Shown one piece after another: positions 27,681-37,843 of a DNA stretch of 64,000 bases (position 1 is the stretch's first letter; every line of letters begins with the position of its first letter). Both the position numbers and the translations under genes were made by a program. The notes under the pieces are model-generated. The model saw only the letters and a list, made by a program, of their open reading frames with translations, was not told the origin of the DNA and ran no database searches. Source of the stretch: Rossellomorea sp. AcN35-11 (GTDB lineage Bacteria > Bacillota > Bacilli > Bacillales > Bacillaceae_B); assembly GCA_030388825.1 (NCBI GenBank), contig CP128835.1:2164001-2228000 (forward strand). Reading direction: 5' to 3'.

Positions 27681-27682
27681 AT

Positions 27683-27725
27683 TTGCTAAAATACGTATTA
27701 CATAATAAGATGATTCTTAAGAATC
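27683..27725 (+). promoter_or_regulatory. clpX: Candidate clpX promoter followed by a perfect palindrome
   Basis: -35-like TTGCTA (27683-27688), 17-bp spacer, -10-like TAAGAT (27706-27711), immediately followed by GATTCTTAAGAATC (27712-27725), a 14-bp perfect inverted repeat that could be an operator. The -35 is weak. Confidence 0.45.
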
Positions 27726-27856
27726 GTATCAATTTCTTTACGGACATATAATATGATAAAATGCAGTACATAACTTAGGTAACAGGGATGTAAGAAATCG
27801 TTCGTTTGATGAAACAGGGCACGATTTTATGAAGTTTTAACTAAGGGGTGAAATCA

Positions 27857-29128
27857 TTGTTTAAATTTAATGATGAAAAAGGACAACTTAAATGTTCTTT
27901 TTGCGGAAAAACGCAAGATCAAGTTCGTAAACTAGTCGCTGGACCAGGTGTGTATATCTGTGATGAGTGTATCGAACTTTGTACGGAAATCGTGGAAGAA
28001 GAGCTTGGTACAGAAGAAGAAGTAGAATTCAAAGACGTTCCGAAGCCTCGTGAAATTCGCGAAATCCTTGATGAATACGTTATTGGTCAGGAACAGGCAA
28101 AGAAATCTTTGGCTGTAGCCGTTTACAATCACTACAAGCGTATCAACTCAAGCAGCAAAGTTGATGACGTAGAGCTGTCTAAGAGTAATATTGCCATGAT
28201 CGGGCCGACTGGTAGCGGTAAAACCTTACTGGCTCAAACCCTTGCGCGTATTCTTAACGTTCCTTTCGCCATTGCGGATGCCACTTCACTGACTGAAGCA
28301 GGATACGTAGGGGAAGACGTAGAGAATATCCTGTTGAAATTGATCCAGGCAGCTGACTATGATGTAGAAAAAGCTGAAAAAGGTATCATCTATATCGACG
28401 AAATCGATAAAGTAGCACGAAAATCCGAAAATCCATCCATTACAAGAGACGTTTCAGGTGAAGGTGTTCAGCAGGCCCTTCTAAAAATTCTTGAAGGTAC
28501 GGTGGCAAGTGTTCCTCCACAAGGCGGACGCAAGCATCCTCATCAGGAATTCATCCAGATTGATACGTCCAATGTACTATTCATCTGTGGTGGGGCGTTC
28601 GATGGAATCGAGCAGATCATTAAGCGCCGTTTAGGTCAAAAGGTGATTGGGTTCGGTTCTGATCCTAAAAATGCAGAAGTAAAAGAAGATAAATCCCTTC
28701 TTTCCAAAGTTGTTCCGGAAGACCTGTTGAAGTTCGGTTTAATCCCTGAATTCATCGGTCGTTTACCGGTTATTTCAAGCCTTGAGCCTCTTGATGAAGA
28801 AGCGCTGGTTGAAATCCTGACAAAGCCTAAAAATGCATTGGTGAAACAATATCAAAAAATGCTTGAATTAGATGATGTCGAGCTTGAGTTCACAGAAGAT
28901 GCCCTGCTTGAAATCTCTAAAAAGGCAATCGAACGTAAAACGGGTGCCCGTGGACTGCGTTCGATCATCGAAACGATGATGCTGGATGTCATGTTTGATC
29001 TTCCTTCCCGTGAGGATATCAAAAAGTGCATCATTACAAAGGAAACGATCCTTGAAGATGCTGCTCCACATTTAATGCTTGAAGATGGAACAGTAATCGA
29101 TCCAAATGAAGAAAAGACATCAGCATAA
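27857..29128 (+). CDS. clpX: ClpX ATPase, specificity subunit of ClpXP
   Basis: The 423-residue AAA+ unfoldase has an N-terminal zinc-binding domain ([30 protein letters not shown]), Walker [16 protein letters not shown], Walker [14 protein letters not shown], the sensor region and pore-loop AGYVGEDVE, and the ClpP-binding IGF loop (KVIGFGSD). TTG 27857 is chosen because it gives [18 protein letters not shown], as in B. subtilis, behind AAGGGGTGA. It unfolds substrates for ClpP. Monocistronic with its own terminator. Confidence 0.97.
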   Translation: MFKFNDEKGQLKCSFCGKTQDQVRKLVAGPGVYICDECIELCTEIVEEELGTEEEVEFKDVPKPREIREILDEYVIGQEQAKKSLAVAVYNHYKRINSSSKVDDVELSKSNIAMIGPTGSGKTLLAQTLARILNVPFAIADATSLTEAGYVGEDVENILLKLIQAADYDVEKAEKGIIYIDEIDKVARKSENPSITRDVSGEGVQQALLKILEGTVASVPPQGGRKHPHQEFIQIDTSNVLFICGGAFDGIEQIIKRRLGQKVIGFGSDPKNAEVKEDKSLLSKVVPEDLLKFGLIPEFIGRLPVISSLEPLDEEALVEILTKPKNALVKQYQKMLELDDVELEFTEDALLEISKKAIERKTGARGLRSIIETMMLDVMFDLPSREDIKKCIITKETILEDAAPHLMLEDGTVIDPNEEKTSA

Positions 29129-29138
29129 TAGATGACCC

Positions 29139-29177
29139 AAAAGCCAAGAATGGTCCCTCATTCTTGGCTTTTTTTAA
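29139..29177 (+). terminator. Terminator after clpX
   Basis: AAGCCAAGAAT (29141-29151) with ATTCTTGGCTT (29160-29170), then T-run. Confidence 0.93.
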
Positions 29178-29498
29178 TCTTCTAACAGCTATGGAGATCG
29201 AAAGATGAAGAGAAAACTGGACTGATAAAGGTCACGGATGTCACTGGCTTTTGGGATTGTAAATGGAATTCTATCTGTGCAAGATCAAAATAAACGGTTG
29301 GTTGTTTAAACCGGTAAAAGAGACAATGCTCAATTGATAATGAAAAGAACGGTCTTTGTTTTCACACCATGTATAAGTAGAAAGATCATTCCCTGAGCGG
29401 TGTAATCTTTCCTCAGGAAGGAAGAGTATGTGGATCATTCCCAACAATGATCGTTCCATTTTTCTTCATTTTACTCATCTCTCCACCAGAATTTTTTT
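29178..29498. other. clpX-lonB intergenic, no recognised gene
   Basis: About 320 bp with no supported reading frame or RNA motif. The sporulation-type promoter of lonB begins at its right end. Confidence 0.5.
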
Positions 29499-29527
29499 GT
29501 TTATTCCCACAAGGTCAAGGAGATACT
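29499..29527 (+). promoter_or_regulatory. lonB: SigF-type promoter of lonB
   Basis: GTTTA (29499-29503), 15-bp spacer, GGAGATACT (29519-29527). This agrees with the SigF pattern GYWTA-N15-GGNNANANT at every conserved position. lonB is known to be forespore-expressed under SigF in B. subtilis. Start codon lies 37 bp downstream. Confidence 0.75.
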
Positions 29528-29564
29528 AACCGGTAACAACTTGTATCTACTTGGAGGGAGACGA

Positions 29565-31222
29565 ATGAGCTTTACGAGCATCGCTTTGTTTATCCAATTA
29601 TTCTTCGGAATCATCATTGGATTGTATTTTTGGAACCTATTGAAAAACCAGCGAACGCAAAAAGTTTCCATTGATAAAGAATCAAAAAAAGAAATGGAAG
29701 AACTCAGGAAAATGAGATCCATTTCGTTAACCGAACCTCTTGCTGAAAAGGTAAGACCATCAAGCTTTGATGATATAGTAGGCCAAGAAGATGGAATAAA
29801 AGCTTTAAAAGCTGCGCTATGCAGTCCCAATCCTCAACATGTGATTATCTATGGCCCTCCCGGTGTCGGAAAGACAGCCGCATGGCCCGTCTGGTCCTGG
29901 AAGAAGCAAAGAAAAATATGAAATCTCCTTTCAAGCCTTCCGCGGTATTTGTAGAATTGGATGCCACAACAGCACGTTTCGATGAACGGGGGATTGCCGA
30001 TCCACTGATCGGATCCGTACACGATCCCATTTATCAAGGAGCAGGGGCCATGGGACAAGCCGGGATTCCCCAGCCAAAGCAAGGAGCGGTAACGAATGCC
30101 CATGGAGGTGTGCTGTTCATTGATGAAATCGGAGAATTGCATTCCATCCAGATGAATAAATTATTGAAGGTACTGGAAGACCGCAAAGTATTTTTGGAAA
30201 GTGCCTATTATAATGAAGAAAATCATCAAATCCCTACCCACATCCATGATATATTCAAAAACGGACTTCCGGCAGATTTCCGCTTAATCGGTGCCACCAC
30301 CCGTACACCAAGTGAAATTCCACCGGCCATCCGTTCACGCTGCATGGAAGTGTTCTTCAGGGAGCTTGAGCATGATGAAGTGAAAAAAGTAGCTGCCAGG
30401 GCGGTTGAGAAAGTAGAGATGACCATTAGTGACAAAGGTCTTGAAACCCTTGCTTCCTATGCCCGCAATGGTCGGGAAGCGGTCAATATGGTTCAGATAG
30501 CAGCAGGTGTGGCCATTACGGAAAACAGAAAAGAAATCTTTGATCATGAGCTGGAGTGGATCATCCAGTCCAGCCAGCTTTCTCCACGCTATCAGAAGAA
30601 AGTCAATGAAGAAGCGACGATCGGGCTCGTCAATGGGTTAGCAGTGACAGGACCCAATACTGGTTCTTTACTGGAAATCGAGGTTACCGTCATCCCTGCT
30701 TCTGATAAAGGCATCATCAATGTGACCGGAATTGTGGAAGAAGAAAGCATTGGGGATCGAAGTAAATCAGTCCGGAGAAAAAGCATGGCGAAAGGTTCCA
30801 TTGAAAACGTGATTACGGTGCTTCGCTCTATGGGAGTACCTGCGGATCAATATGATATCCATGTGAACTTTCCTGGAGGGGTGCCTGTTGACGGGCCGTC
30901 TGCAGGGATTGCCATGGCTCTGGGCATCTATTCTGCGATTTACCGCATACCGGTGAAACATACCATTGCTGTAACAGGCGAGATAAGCATACACGGTCTC
31001 GTGAAACCGGTGGGGGGAGTATCTGCCAAAGTGAAGGGTGCCAAATTAGCTGGAGCGACAATGGCCATCATCCCCTACGATAATCAGCAGGCGATGTTAA
31101 GTGAAATGGAGGGGATTGAGGTAGTCCCTGTTAAACAGCTTAAAGAAGTATTAGATTTGGCCCTAATGAAAGATTCCATTCAAACGGACCGCATAAACGA
31201 ACAGGATAAGAAAAGCGTGTAG
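29565..31222 (+). CDS. lonB: Forespore Lon-family protease LonB (frame break after Walker A)
   Basis: About 552 residues after repair. An N-terminal membrane helix (IALFIQLFFGIIIGLYFW) leads into a AAA+ domain with Walker A GPPGVGKT and Walker B VLFIDEIGELHSIQMNK. The C-terminal Lon protease domain has its catalytic Ser in VDGPSAGIAMA and a GEISIHGLVKPVGG segment with the Lys. The frame is lost at about 29872-29884: after GVGKTAA the protein should continue ARLVLEEAKKNM one frame over (-1 or +2 change, not a homopolymer). Membrane-bound protease of the developing forespore. Confidence 0.92.
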
Positions 31223-31229
31223 ACTTTTG

Positions 31230-31262
31230 ACCGATTCGGGTCTATCCGAATCGGTTTGTTCA
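31230..31262 (+). terminator. Terminator after lonB
   Basis: ACCGATTCGG (31230-31239) with CCGAATCGGT (31246-31255), tail TTGTTC. Confidence 0.8.
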
Positions 31263-31326
31263 TGAATGGAAGAGAAAATGGCATAAGCAGTGAATACGAT
31301 GAATAAAGTTGTAAATGCCTATTTAA

Positions 31327-31355
31327 TAGACACTAACTAGTAAATAAGTTAGAAT
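31327..31355 (+). promoter_or_regulatory. lonA: Candidate SigA promoter of lonA
   Basis: TAGACA (31327-31332), 17-bp spacer, TAGAAT (31350-31355). No CtsR-type direct repeat seen nearby. Confidence 0.55.
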
Positions 31356-31395
31356 TGTACAAAGACTTAGAGCAAAACATTCGGAGGTGTTATAT

Positions 31396-33720
31396 GTGGC
31401 AAATCAAAATAATTTAACGGTTCCCCTCCTTCCATTAAGAGGCTTACTTGTGTATCCAACCATGGTCTTGCATTTAGATGTTGGACGTGAGCGCTCCGTT
31501 CAAGCTTTGGAAAAAGCAATGATGGATGATCATTTAATTTTCTTAACCACACAAAGAGATATGAATATAGATGAGCCAACACAAGAAGATTTTTACGAAA
31601 TGGGGACTCTCACAAAGGTAAAGCAGATGCTGAAATTACCGAATGGAACAATCAGGGTCCTGGTTGAAGGTTTAAACAGGGCATCCATTGAATCCTTTTC
31701 CGGGGAAAAAGATTTCTACGAGGTAGAAGTGAAGGAATTCAAAGATTCCGATGAGAAAGAATCAGAAACAGACGCTTTAATGAGAACGTTATTAAATTAT
31801 TTCGAACAATACATAAAGCTATCTAAAAAAGTCTCGGCTGAAACGTATTCCACCGTTTCAGATATCGAAGAGCCGGGAAGACTCGCTGACATCGTCGCTT
31901 CCCATCTTCCCCTGAAAATGAAAGAAAAGCAAAGCGTCCTTGAGCAGCTGGATATTAAGAAGCGTCTTCAGATGGTGATCGAAACCATTAACAATGAAAA
32001 GGAAGTCCTGAGCCTTGAGAAGAAAATCGGGCAGCGTGTCAAGCGCTCCATGGAGCGGACCCAGAAAGAGTACTATCTTCGTGAGCAGATGAAGGCCATT
32101 CAGAAAGAATTAGGCGATAAAGAAGGTAAAACGGGTGAGATCGAGGACTTAACATCCAAGATCGAGCAGGCAAATATGCCGGAAGAGGTGGAAATGACTG
32201 CCTTGAAAGAGCTTGCCCGCTATGAGAAAGTTCCGTCGAGCTCTGCAGAAAGCTCTGTCATCCGCAACTACATTGAATGGCTCGTATCCCTGCCCTGGTC
32301 AACAGAGACAGAAGATCAACTGGATATTAAACGTTCAGAACATATCCTGAACCGTGATCATTATGGCCTGGAAAAAGTAAAGGAGCGCGTGCTTGAATAC
32401 CTGGCTGTTCAGCAGCTGACCAAGTCCCTGAAAGGTCCCATCCTGTGCCTTGCCGGACCTCCCGGCGTCGGTAAAACAAGCCTGGCACGTTCTGTGGCTG
32501 AATCTCTGGGGCGAAATTTCGTCCGTGTTTCCCTCGGTGGAGTCCGAGATGAGTCAGAGATCCGCGGCCATAGACGTACCTATGTAGGTGCCATGCCAGG
32601 AAGATTGATTCGGGGCATGAAGAAAGCAGGAACGATAAACCCTGTCTTCCTTCTTGATGAAATTGACAAAATGTCTAGTGACTTCAGGGGAGATCCTTCC
32701 TCTGCCATGCTCGAAGTGCTGGATCCTGAACAGAATTCCAACTTCAGTGATCATTACATTGAAGAAACCTATGACTTATCCAAAGTCATGTTCATTGCCA
32801 CGGCCAATGATTTATCCACGATTCCGGGCCCGCTCCGGGACAGAATGGAAATCATTACGATTGCAGGCTATACAGAGCTTGAAAAATTAAATATCGCGAA
32901 GCATCATTTATTAGAGAAGCAGATCAAAGATCATGGATTGAATAAATCGAAGCTTCAAGTGCGGGACGAAGCCATTATCGATATTGTTCGATACTACACA
33001 AGAGAAGCCGGTGTGAGAAGCCTGGAACGTCACCTTGCCGCCCTTTGCAGAAAAACGGCAAAGATCATTGTGTCAGGTGAAAAGAAGCGTGTCGTGATTA
33101 CATCCAGTAATATTGAAGATTTCCTGGGTAAGAAAAAGTTCCGATACGGTCAGGCGGAAGAGGAAAACCAAATCGGCGTTTCCACAGGACTTGCTTATAC
33201 GACGGTTGGCGGAGATACATTACAGATTGAAGTATCCCTGGCACCTGGTAAAGGGAAGCTTGTCCTGACAGGTAAATTAGGGGATGTCATGAAGGAATCA
33301 GCACAGACGGCATTCAGTTATGTCCGGTCGAAGGCGGATGCCCTTGGAATTGATGAGACTTTCCACGAAAAGTATGATATCCATATCCATGTACCTGAAG
33401 GCGCAGTTCCTAAAGACGGCCCTTCAGCAGGAATCACGATTACGACGGCACTTGTATCTGCCCTTACAGGTAAATACGTCAACCGTGAAGTAGGAATGAC
33501 AGGTGAAATAACCCTGAGAGGAAGAGTGCTTCCAATCGGAGGGGTGAAAGAAAAAACATTAAGTGCTCATCGTGCCGGGATTAAAACGATTATCCTGCCG
33601 AAGGATAATGAGAAGGATATAGAAGATATTCCTGAAAGTGTAAGGGGAGAATTGACATTCATTCTTGTATCCCATATTGATGAGGTCTTAGAGAAAGCAT
33701 TAGTAGGTGAAAAGAAGTGA
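31396..33720 (+). CDS. lonA: ATP-dependent protease Lon
   Basis: The 774-residue protein has the Lon N-terminal substrate domain ([24 protein letters not shown]), Walker [16 protein letters not shown], Walker [12 protein letters not shown], and a protease domain with catalytic Ser in [13 protein letters not shown] and Lys in [17 protein letters not shown] 31396 is preferred over GTG 31387 because CGGAGGTG overlaps the latter. It degrades misfolded and regulatory proteins in the cytoplasm. Its stop overlaps ysxC by 4 bp. Confidence 0.96.
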   Translation: MANQNNLTVPLLPLRGLLVYPTMVLHLDVGRERSVQALEKAMMDDHLIFLTTQRDMNIDEPTQEDFYEMGTLTKVKQMLKLPNGTIRVLVEGLNRASIESFSGEKDFYEVEVKEFKDSDEKESETDALMRTLLNYFEQYIKLSKKVSAETYSTVSDIEEPGRLADIVASHLPLKMKEKQSVLEQLDIKKRLQMVIETINNEKEVLSLEKKIGQRVKRSMERTQKEYYLREQMKAIQKELGDKEGKTGEIEDLTSKIEQANMPEEVEMTALKELARYEKVPSSSAESSVIRNYIEWLVSLPWSTETEDQLDIKRSEHILNRDHYGLEKVKERVLEYLAVQQLTKSLKGPILCLAGPPGVGKTSLARSVAESLGRNFVRVSLGGVRDESEIRGHRRTYVGAMPGRLIRGMKKAGTINPVFLLDEIDKMSSDFRGDPSSAMLEVLDPEQNSNFSDHYIEETYDLSKVMFIATANDLSTIPGPLRDRMEIITIAGYTELEKLNIAKHHLLEKQIKDHGLNKSKLQVRDEAIIDIVRYYTREAGVRSLERHLAALCRKTAKIIVSGEKKRVVITSSNIEDFLGKKKFRYGQAEEENQIGVSTGLAYTTVGGDTLQIEVSLAPGKGKLVLTGKLGDVMKESAQTAFSYVRSKADALGIDETFHEKYDIHIHVPEGAVPKDGPSAGITITTALVSALTGKYVNREVGMTGEITLRGRVLPIGGVKEKTLSAHRAGIKTIILPKDNEKDIEDIPESVRGELTFILVSHIDEVLEKALVGEKK

Positions 33721-34301
33721 AAGTAAATCAAGTCGAGCTAGTCATCAGTGCAGTCAGGCCTGAACAATACCCTGGCGATTTTCTTCCGGAGTTTGCGTTG
33801 GCAGGACGCTCAAACGTCGGAAAATCCTCATTTATCAATAAAATGATCGGTCGAAAGAGTATGGCCAGGATTTCATCCAAGCCCGGTAAAACCCAGACGC
33901 TAAACTTTTATAAAATCGAAGACACCCTTTATTATGTTGACGTTCCTGGATATGGTTTTGCCAAAGTTTCCAAAACAGAGCGGGAAGCATGGGGGAAGAT
34001 GATCGAAACTTACATCACGTCCCGTGAACAGCTGAGGGCTGTCGTCTTGATCGTGGATCTCCGTCACGCACCGACCAAGGATGACGTCATGATGTACGAC
34101 TTCCTTAAACATTATGAACTGCCTTGTATCGTCATTGCAACGAAAGCGGATAAAATCCCTAAAGGCAAATGGCAGAAGCACCTTAAAGTGACAAGAGAAA
34201 CGCTCAATATGGACAAAGAAGACGATCTCATCATGTTCTCTTCTGAAACAGGACTTGGAAAAGACAAGGCCTGGGATGCAATCAAGTCGTTTTATAAATA
34301 A
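33717..34301 (+). CDS. ysxC: Ribosome biogenesis GTPase YsxC/EngB
   Basis: The 194-residue TrmE-Era-type GTPase carries G1 [13 protein letters not shown]2/switch [12 protein letters not shown]3 DVPGYGFA, G4 ATKADK and G5 SSETGLG. It is needed for 50S subunit maturation. Start GTG 33717 overlaps the lonA stop, as in B. subtilis where the pair is co-transcribed. In B. subtilis hemA comes next; here a transporter operon intervenes. Confidence 0.96.
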   Translation: MKVNQVELVISAVRPEQYPGDFLPEFALAGRSNVGKSSFINKMIGRKSMARISSKPGKTQTLNFYKIEDTLYYVDVPGYGFAKVSKTEREAWGKMIETYITSREQLRAVVLIVDLRHAPTKDDVMMYDFLKHYELPCIVIATKADKIPKGKWQKHLKVTRETLNMDKEDDLIMFSSETGLGKDKAWDAIKSFYK

Positions 34302-34313
34302 GCACAATCTGTC

Positions 34314-34360
34314 AAAGGACCAATTCCAATGCGTAAAGCAGGGGGATTGGTCCTTTTTAT
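34314..34360 (+). terminator. Terminator after lonA-ysxC
   Basis: AAAGGACCAAT (34314-34324) with ATTGGTCCTTT (34346-34356), followed by TTAT. Confidence 0.88.
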
Positions 34361-34568
34361 TTATTCTGACGTGACGACATGACCAATATAGCTTAAAAGT
34401 AGTAGAAAAGCAGGTGTACGGAAGACTCTATCAGGTTTATGGACCTATATGATCAAAGGATTTGAAAGGAAATGGAAGCATATAAACGCATATGTATCTG
34501 TAACCAAGCTGAATCAGGCTCTTCCATATAAATGGATCATAACAACCAAAATTAGGTAAATTTGAATT

Positions 34569-34597
34569 TTGAGAATTTTCTCTTTTGTTGATAAAAT
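34569..34597 (+). promoter_or_regulatory. SigA promoter of the amino-acid ABC operon
   Basis: TTGAGA (34569-34574), 17-bp spacer, TAAAAT (34592-34597). The 210 bp upstream to the ysxC terminator shows no other recognisable element. Confidence 0.75.
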
Positions 34598-34642
34598 TAT
34601 GAAAGATTACAACTATACGTTACATAAGGGGGACTCTAGCCA

Positions 34643-35425
34643 GTGAAGAATTGGAAAATCCTGATTTTGTTAGTCATTTCTGTATTTCTTCTATCAGCCT
34701 GTGGCGATAAAGCCACAACAGAAAGTGGTGCGAAGTTGGTAGAGGAAGGGAAATTTATTTATGCAGCTTCCGGTGAATTTAAGCCATTCAGTGTGACGAA
34801 CAACGATGGAACCATGTCTGGTTTCGATATCGAAGTGGCGGAAGCAGTAGCGAAAGAAATGGGTCTTGAACCGGAACAGAAGAAATTCAAGTTTGCAGGA
34901 ATTGTAGAAGGAGTTAAATCCGGTCGTTTCGATGCAGCCGTTGCCAGTCATACGATCACGGAAGACCGCTTGAAAGAGGTTGACTTCTCGACTCCTTACT
35001 ATTATTCAGGACCGCAAATCTTTGTGCGTTCAGACAGTTCTGTTGAAACACTGGAAGACCTGGAAGGAATGGAGATTGCCGTTTCCAAAGGATCTACTTA
35101 CGCAGAAACGGCTCAAGGTGTAACGGATAATATCCAACAATATGATAGTGACGTTGTCGCTCTGGAAGCATTAAATAAAGGGAAGCATGATGCCGTCATT
35201 ACTGACTTCATCACAGGAAAAGAAGCGATCGCTGCAGGGCTTAACATTGAAGCACGTGAACTGATCGGCCGCAGTGAGCAAGCCATCGCCGTCAGTAAAG
35301 AGAATGAGGCGCTGTTGGAAGAAGTCAACAAAGCTCTTGAAACATTGAGAGAAAACGGTACATTAAAGAAAATCAGTGAAAAGTATTTCAATACAGACAT
35401 CACTTCAGATCCTGAAAAAGAGTAA
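34643..35425 (+). CDS. Polar amino acid ABC transporter, substrate-binding lipoprotein
   Basis: The 260-residue family 3 extracellular solute-binding protein has a signal with lipobox LSAC and typical motifs: FIYAASGEFKPFS, GFDIEVAEAVAKEMG, RFDAAVASHTITEDRLKEVDFSTPYYYSG and KISEKYF. It captures a polar amino acid (cystine, glutamine or arginine types look alike) and delivers it to the permease encoded next. GTG start. A hairpin after it probably lowers expression of the membrane and ATPase genes relative to the binder. Confidence 0.92.
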   Translation: MKNWKILILLVISVFLLSACGDKATTESGAKLVEEGKFIYAASGEFKPFSVTNNDGTMSGFDIEVAEAVAKEMGLEPEQKKFKFAGIVEGVKSGRFDAAVASHTITEDRLKEVDFSTPYYYSGPQIFVRSDSSVETLEDLEGMEIAVSKGSTYAETAQGVTDNIQQYDSDVVALEALNKGKHDAVITDFITGKEAIAAGLNIEARELIGRSEQAIAVSKENEALLEEVNKALETLRENGTLKKISEKYFNTDITSDPEKE

Positions 35426-35439
35426 GCAGCATGACACAG

Positions 35440-35472
35440 AGCGAATGTGCTTCGATGCGCATTCGCTTTTTG
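35440..35472 (+). terminator. Intra-operon attenuating terminator
   Basis: GCGAATGTGC (35441-35450) with GCGCATTCGC (35457-35466), one G-T pair, then TTTTTG. It lies between the binding-protein and permease genes. Confidence 0.78.
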
Positions 35473-35509
35473 TCTTTACATGACACATAAATTGAATGGA
35501 GGGAAGTTC

Positions 35510-36157
35510 ATGCATTTTTTTGAAACCTTTATTGGTACATATGATGTTTTTCTTAAAGGGATGTTGCTGACATTCCAGCTAACCTTTGTTTCTGTCCTTA
35601 TCGCGATTGTCATCGGCTTGTTTTTTGCTTTTCTAAAGATATCTGGAATTAAGCCTTTGGCATTATTGGCAGATTTATATATTTTCGTTGTAAGGGGAAC
35701 ACCATTAATCGTTCAAATCTTTATCTTCTACTTTGGGTTAACCGCACTGAACATCACAGACTTCTGGTCAGTCGTAATGGGGCTTGCCTTCCATAACGGT
35801 GCCTATATCGCCGAAATCTTTCGAGGAGCCATCCAATCCATCGATAAAGGCCAGATGGAAGCAGGGAGGTCCCTGGGGATGTCCCTCGGGTTGTCCATGA
35901 GAAGGATCATCCTTCCACAGGCTTTCAGAAGGGCACTGCCTCCACTTGGTAATCAATTCATCATAGCCTTGAAGGATTCATCCCTGGCATCCTTTATCGG
36001 GATGTTTGAATTGTTCAGCGTTGCAACGACACTAGGATCCAACAACTTCGATTATATGACCTACCTGCTGGTTGTAGCGATCTATTATCTAGTGCTTGTA
36101 CTGATATTCTCGACGATTGTGAATGTTATAGAGAAGCGTATGTCTGTCAGTGACTAA
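35510..36157 (+). CDS. Polar amino acid ABC transporter permease
   Basis: The 215-residue membrane protein has about five helices and the EAA loop AYIAEIFRGAIQSIDKGQMEAGRSLGMS characteristic of HisM/GlnP-type permeases, plus RGTPLIVQIFIFYFG. ATG 35510 is chosen for the GGAGGG site just upstream; a longer in-frame extension starts inside the attenuator hairpin and is unlikely. It forms the homodimeric channel of the importer. Confidence 0.92.
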   Translation: MHFFETFIGTYDVFLKGMLLTFQLTFVSVLIAIVIGLFFAFLKISGIKPLALLADLYIFVVRGTPLIVQIFIFYFGLTALNITDFWSVVMGLAFHNGAYIAEIFRGAIQSIDKGQMEAGRSLGMSLGLSMRRIILPQAFRRALPPLGNQFIIALKDSSLASFIGMFELFSVATTLGSNNFDYMTYLLVVAIYYLVLVLIFSTIVNVIEKRMSVSD

Positions 36158-36178
36158 TAAAGATAGGGAGGGTTGAGC

Positions 36179-36916
36179 ATGGGTCAGGAAATGATTAAAG
36201 TAGAGAAATTGAATAAATCATTTGGAGATTTACATGTATTGAAGGACATTGATATGAGTGTCAAGGAAAATGACGTGGTTTGCCTCATCGGCGCAAGCGG
36301 ATCCGGTAAGAGTACATTGCTTCGATGCTTAAACTTCCTGGAAGTGAAAGACAATGGGAAAGTCATGATCGAAGGGGAAGAAGTCAATCTGAGTACCCAT
36401 GATGTAAATAAAATCCGGCAAAAAGTGGGGATGGTATTTCAGCATTTCTACCTTTTTCCACACAAAACGGTATTGGAAAATGTGATGGAAGCACCGGTTC
36501 ATGTAAAAGGTGTCCAGAAGGCCCAAGCCAAAAAAGAAGCCAAAGAGTTATTAAAAAAGGTGGGTCTTGCAGAGAAGGAAAATGTCTATCCGTCCAAATT
36601 GTCTGGCGGACAGAAGCAACGTGTAGCCATAGCCAGGGCACTTGCTATGAAACCGGATATCATGCTGTTTGACGAACCTACATCTGCACTGGATCCTGAA
36701 TTGGTGGGAGAAGTCCTTGCCACCATGAAGGAGCTGGCTTTAGAGGGGATGACCATGGTCGTCGTGACGCATGAAATGGGGTTTGCCAAAGAGGTGGCAG
36801 ACTGGGTAGTGTACATGCACGATGGAAGAATTGTAGAAGTAGGACCCCCGCAGGAACTGTTCAACACTCCGAAAGAGCAGCGAACGAAAGAATTCCTGGA
36901 TTCGGTTCTTTCATAA
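36179..36916 (+). CDS. Polar amino acid ABC transporter ATP-binding protein
   Basis: The 245-residue ATPase of the GlnQ/HisP group has Walker [15 protein letters not shown]-loop [17 protein letters not shown], signature [15 protein letters not shown], Walker [15 protein letters not shown] and H-loop [11 protein letters not shown] 36179 follows GGGAGG by 6 nt; TTG 36173 is the alternative. It energises amino-acid import. Last gene of the operon. Confidence 0.95.
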   Translation: MGQEMIKVEKLNKSFGDLHVLKDIDMSVKENDVVCLIGASGSGKSTLLRCLNFLEVKDNGKVMIEGEEVNLSTHDVNKIRQKVGMVFQHFYLFPHKTVLENVMEAPVHVKGVQKAQAKKEAKELLKKVGLAEKENVYPSKLSGGQKQRVAIARALAMKPDIMLFDEPTSALDPELVGEVLATMKELALEGMTMVVVTHEMGFAKEVADWVVYMHDGRIVEVGPPQELFNTPKEQRTKEFLDSVLS

Positions 36917-36923
36917 TAATGAC

Positions 36924-36956
36924 AAGAGCCCGGAGCAGATTCCGGGCTCTTTCTGC
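36924..36956 (+). terminator. Terminator after the amino-acid ABC operon
   Basis: AAGAGCCCGGA (36924-36934) with TCCGGGCTCTT (36941-36951), then TCTGC. Confidence 0.88.
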
Positions 36957-36978
36957 TTACTTTGTGGCTGCAGTAACG

Positions 36979-37464
36979 TCATCTTTTTTTAATAAACAAT
37001 AAGTATACGCCGATCCCTATGATGATGATGGGCCAGAATTCCCAGGCGGTCCCTACATTCCCTTCAATGAAGCCTAACCATCTTACCGCTTTGTCGGAGA
37101 AGAGGAGAACAATAGACAGAGTTAAAAAGAGAATCCCTTGAAATAACCCCGCGCCCGTTTTCTGGTATCTCAGCAGAAAGCCCAATGCAATGATCAAAAT
37201 GAAAGTACCCATGTGATCCGGCCATATGTCCAGTTTGTTCACAACATGGAAATGAAGTCCGAATCCAACAAGGATCGTACCGGGTAAAATCGCTTCATGA
37301 TCTCTCCCTCCATATCCCTGTCCAAGAAAAGCGAGTCCGACAATCAAGAGTAAGGTGGGCCACGTGAAGAATTCCTGAAATAATACAATGTTTGCCTGCT
37401 GTAAATAAAAATAGACCCCGAAGCCTATCAAGATGATTCCCGGGAAAATTCTTTGTTGTTTCAT
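36979..37464 (-). CDS. LiaI/LiaF-like small membrane protein
   Basis: The 161-residue protein, convergent with the ABC operon, has six or so hydrophobic segments in two repeats with the pattern IFPGIILIGFGVYFYLQQ and AILPGTILVGFGLHFHVV. This resembles the LiaF-type transmembrane domain (DUF5668) found in envelope-stress proteins. The ATG at 37464 (MKQQRIFPG) has the better spacing to GGGAGG than the one at 37470. No soluble C-terminal sensor domain is present. Function unknown. Confidence 0.75.
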   Translation of the reverse strand: MKQQRIFPGIILIGFGVYFYLQQANIVLFQEFFTWPTLLLIVGLAFLGQGYGGRDHEAILPGTILVGFGLHFHVVNKLDIWPDHMGTFILIIALGFLLRYQKTGAGLFQGILFLTLSIVLLFSDKAVRWLGFIEGNVGTAWEFWPIIIIGIGVYLLFIKKR

Positions 37465-37797
37465 ACCCATCCTCCCTAATCTTTTCCATTACATGTTTTG
37501 AATTCTGATTTTAAAGGGGAAATGAACCATAATAAGAAGAATACAAGCCCCTGGTTTCGACAGATGGACAGAAAGCCTTTTCATTACTTGATTCTTTAGG
37601 CTTGTTTTGGTACCCTACATTAGTAAGGATTGTCGAAATGTAATAGATTTTATAGCATTCTTTAATGCTTTATAATCTACAGGATGAACTAAATGTCTGT
37701 AAAGTCCCGGAAGAAGCATGACTTCTTACCTTATTAATGTATCATATTTAGGTTTCAATTTCTGTTCACATTTGCCGGGCAGGGTCTTTTCTGGACA
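37465..37797. other. Divergent intergenic region upstream of hemA
   Basis: About 330 bp between the divergent membrane-protein gene and the hemA promoter. A weak AAGCCT...AGGCTT inverted repeat (about 37575-37605) is visible; no gene recognised. Confidence 0.45.
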
Positions 37798-37814
37798 TGT
37801 TATAATAAGAGTAA
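37798..37814 (+). promoter_or_regulatory. hemA: hemA promoter, extended -10, with a partial PerR-like box
   Basis: TG-T-TATAAT with the -10 at 37801-37806 and no good -35. TTATAAT (37800-37806) forms a perfect PerR half site, but the second half AGAGTAA matches poorly. B. subtilis hemAXCDBL is PerR-controlled, so this is a candidate only. Confidence 0.45.
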
Positions 37815-37843
37815 TGATTTAAGTTGGGGGTGTAGTGCATAGC

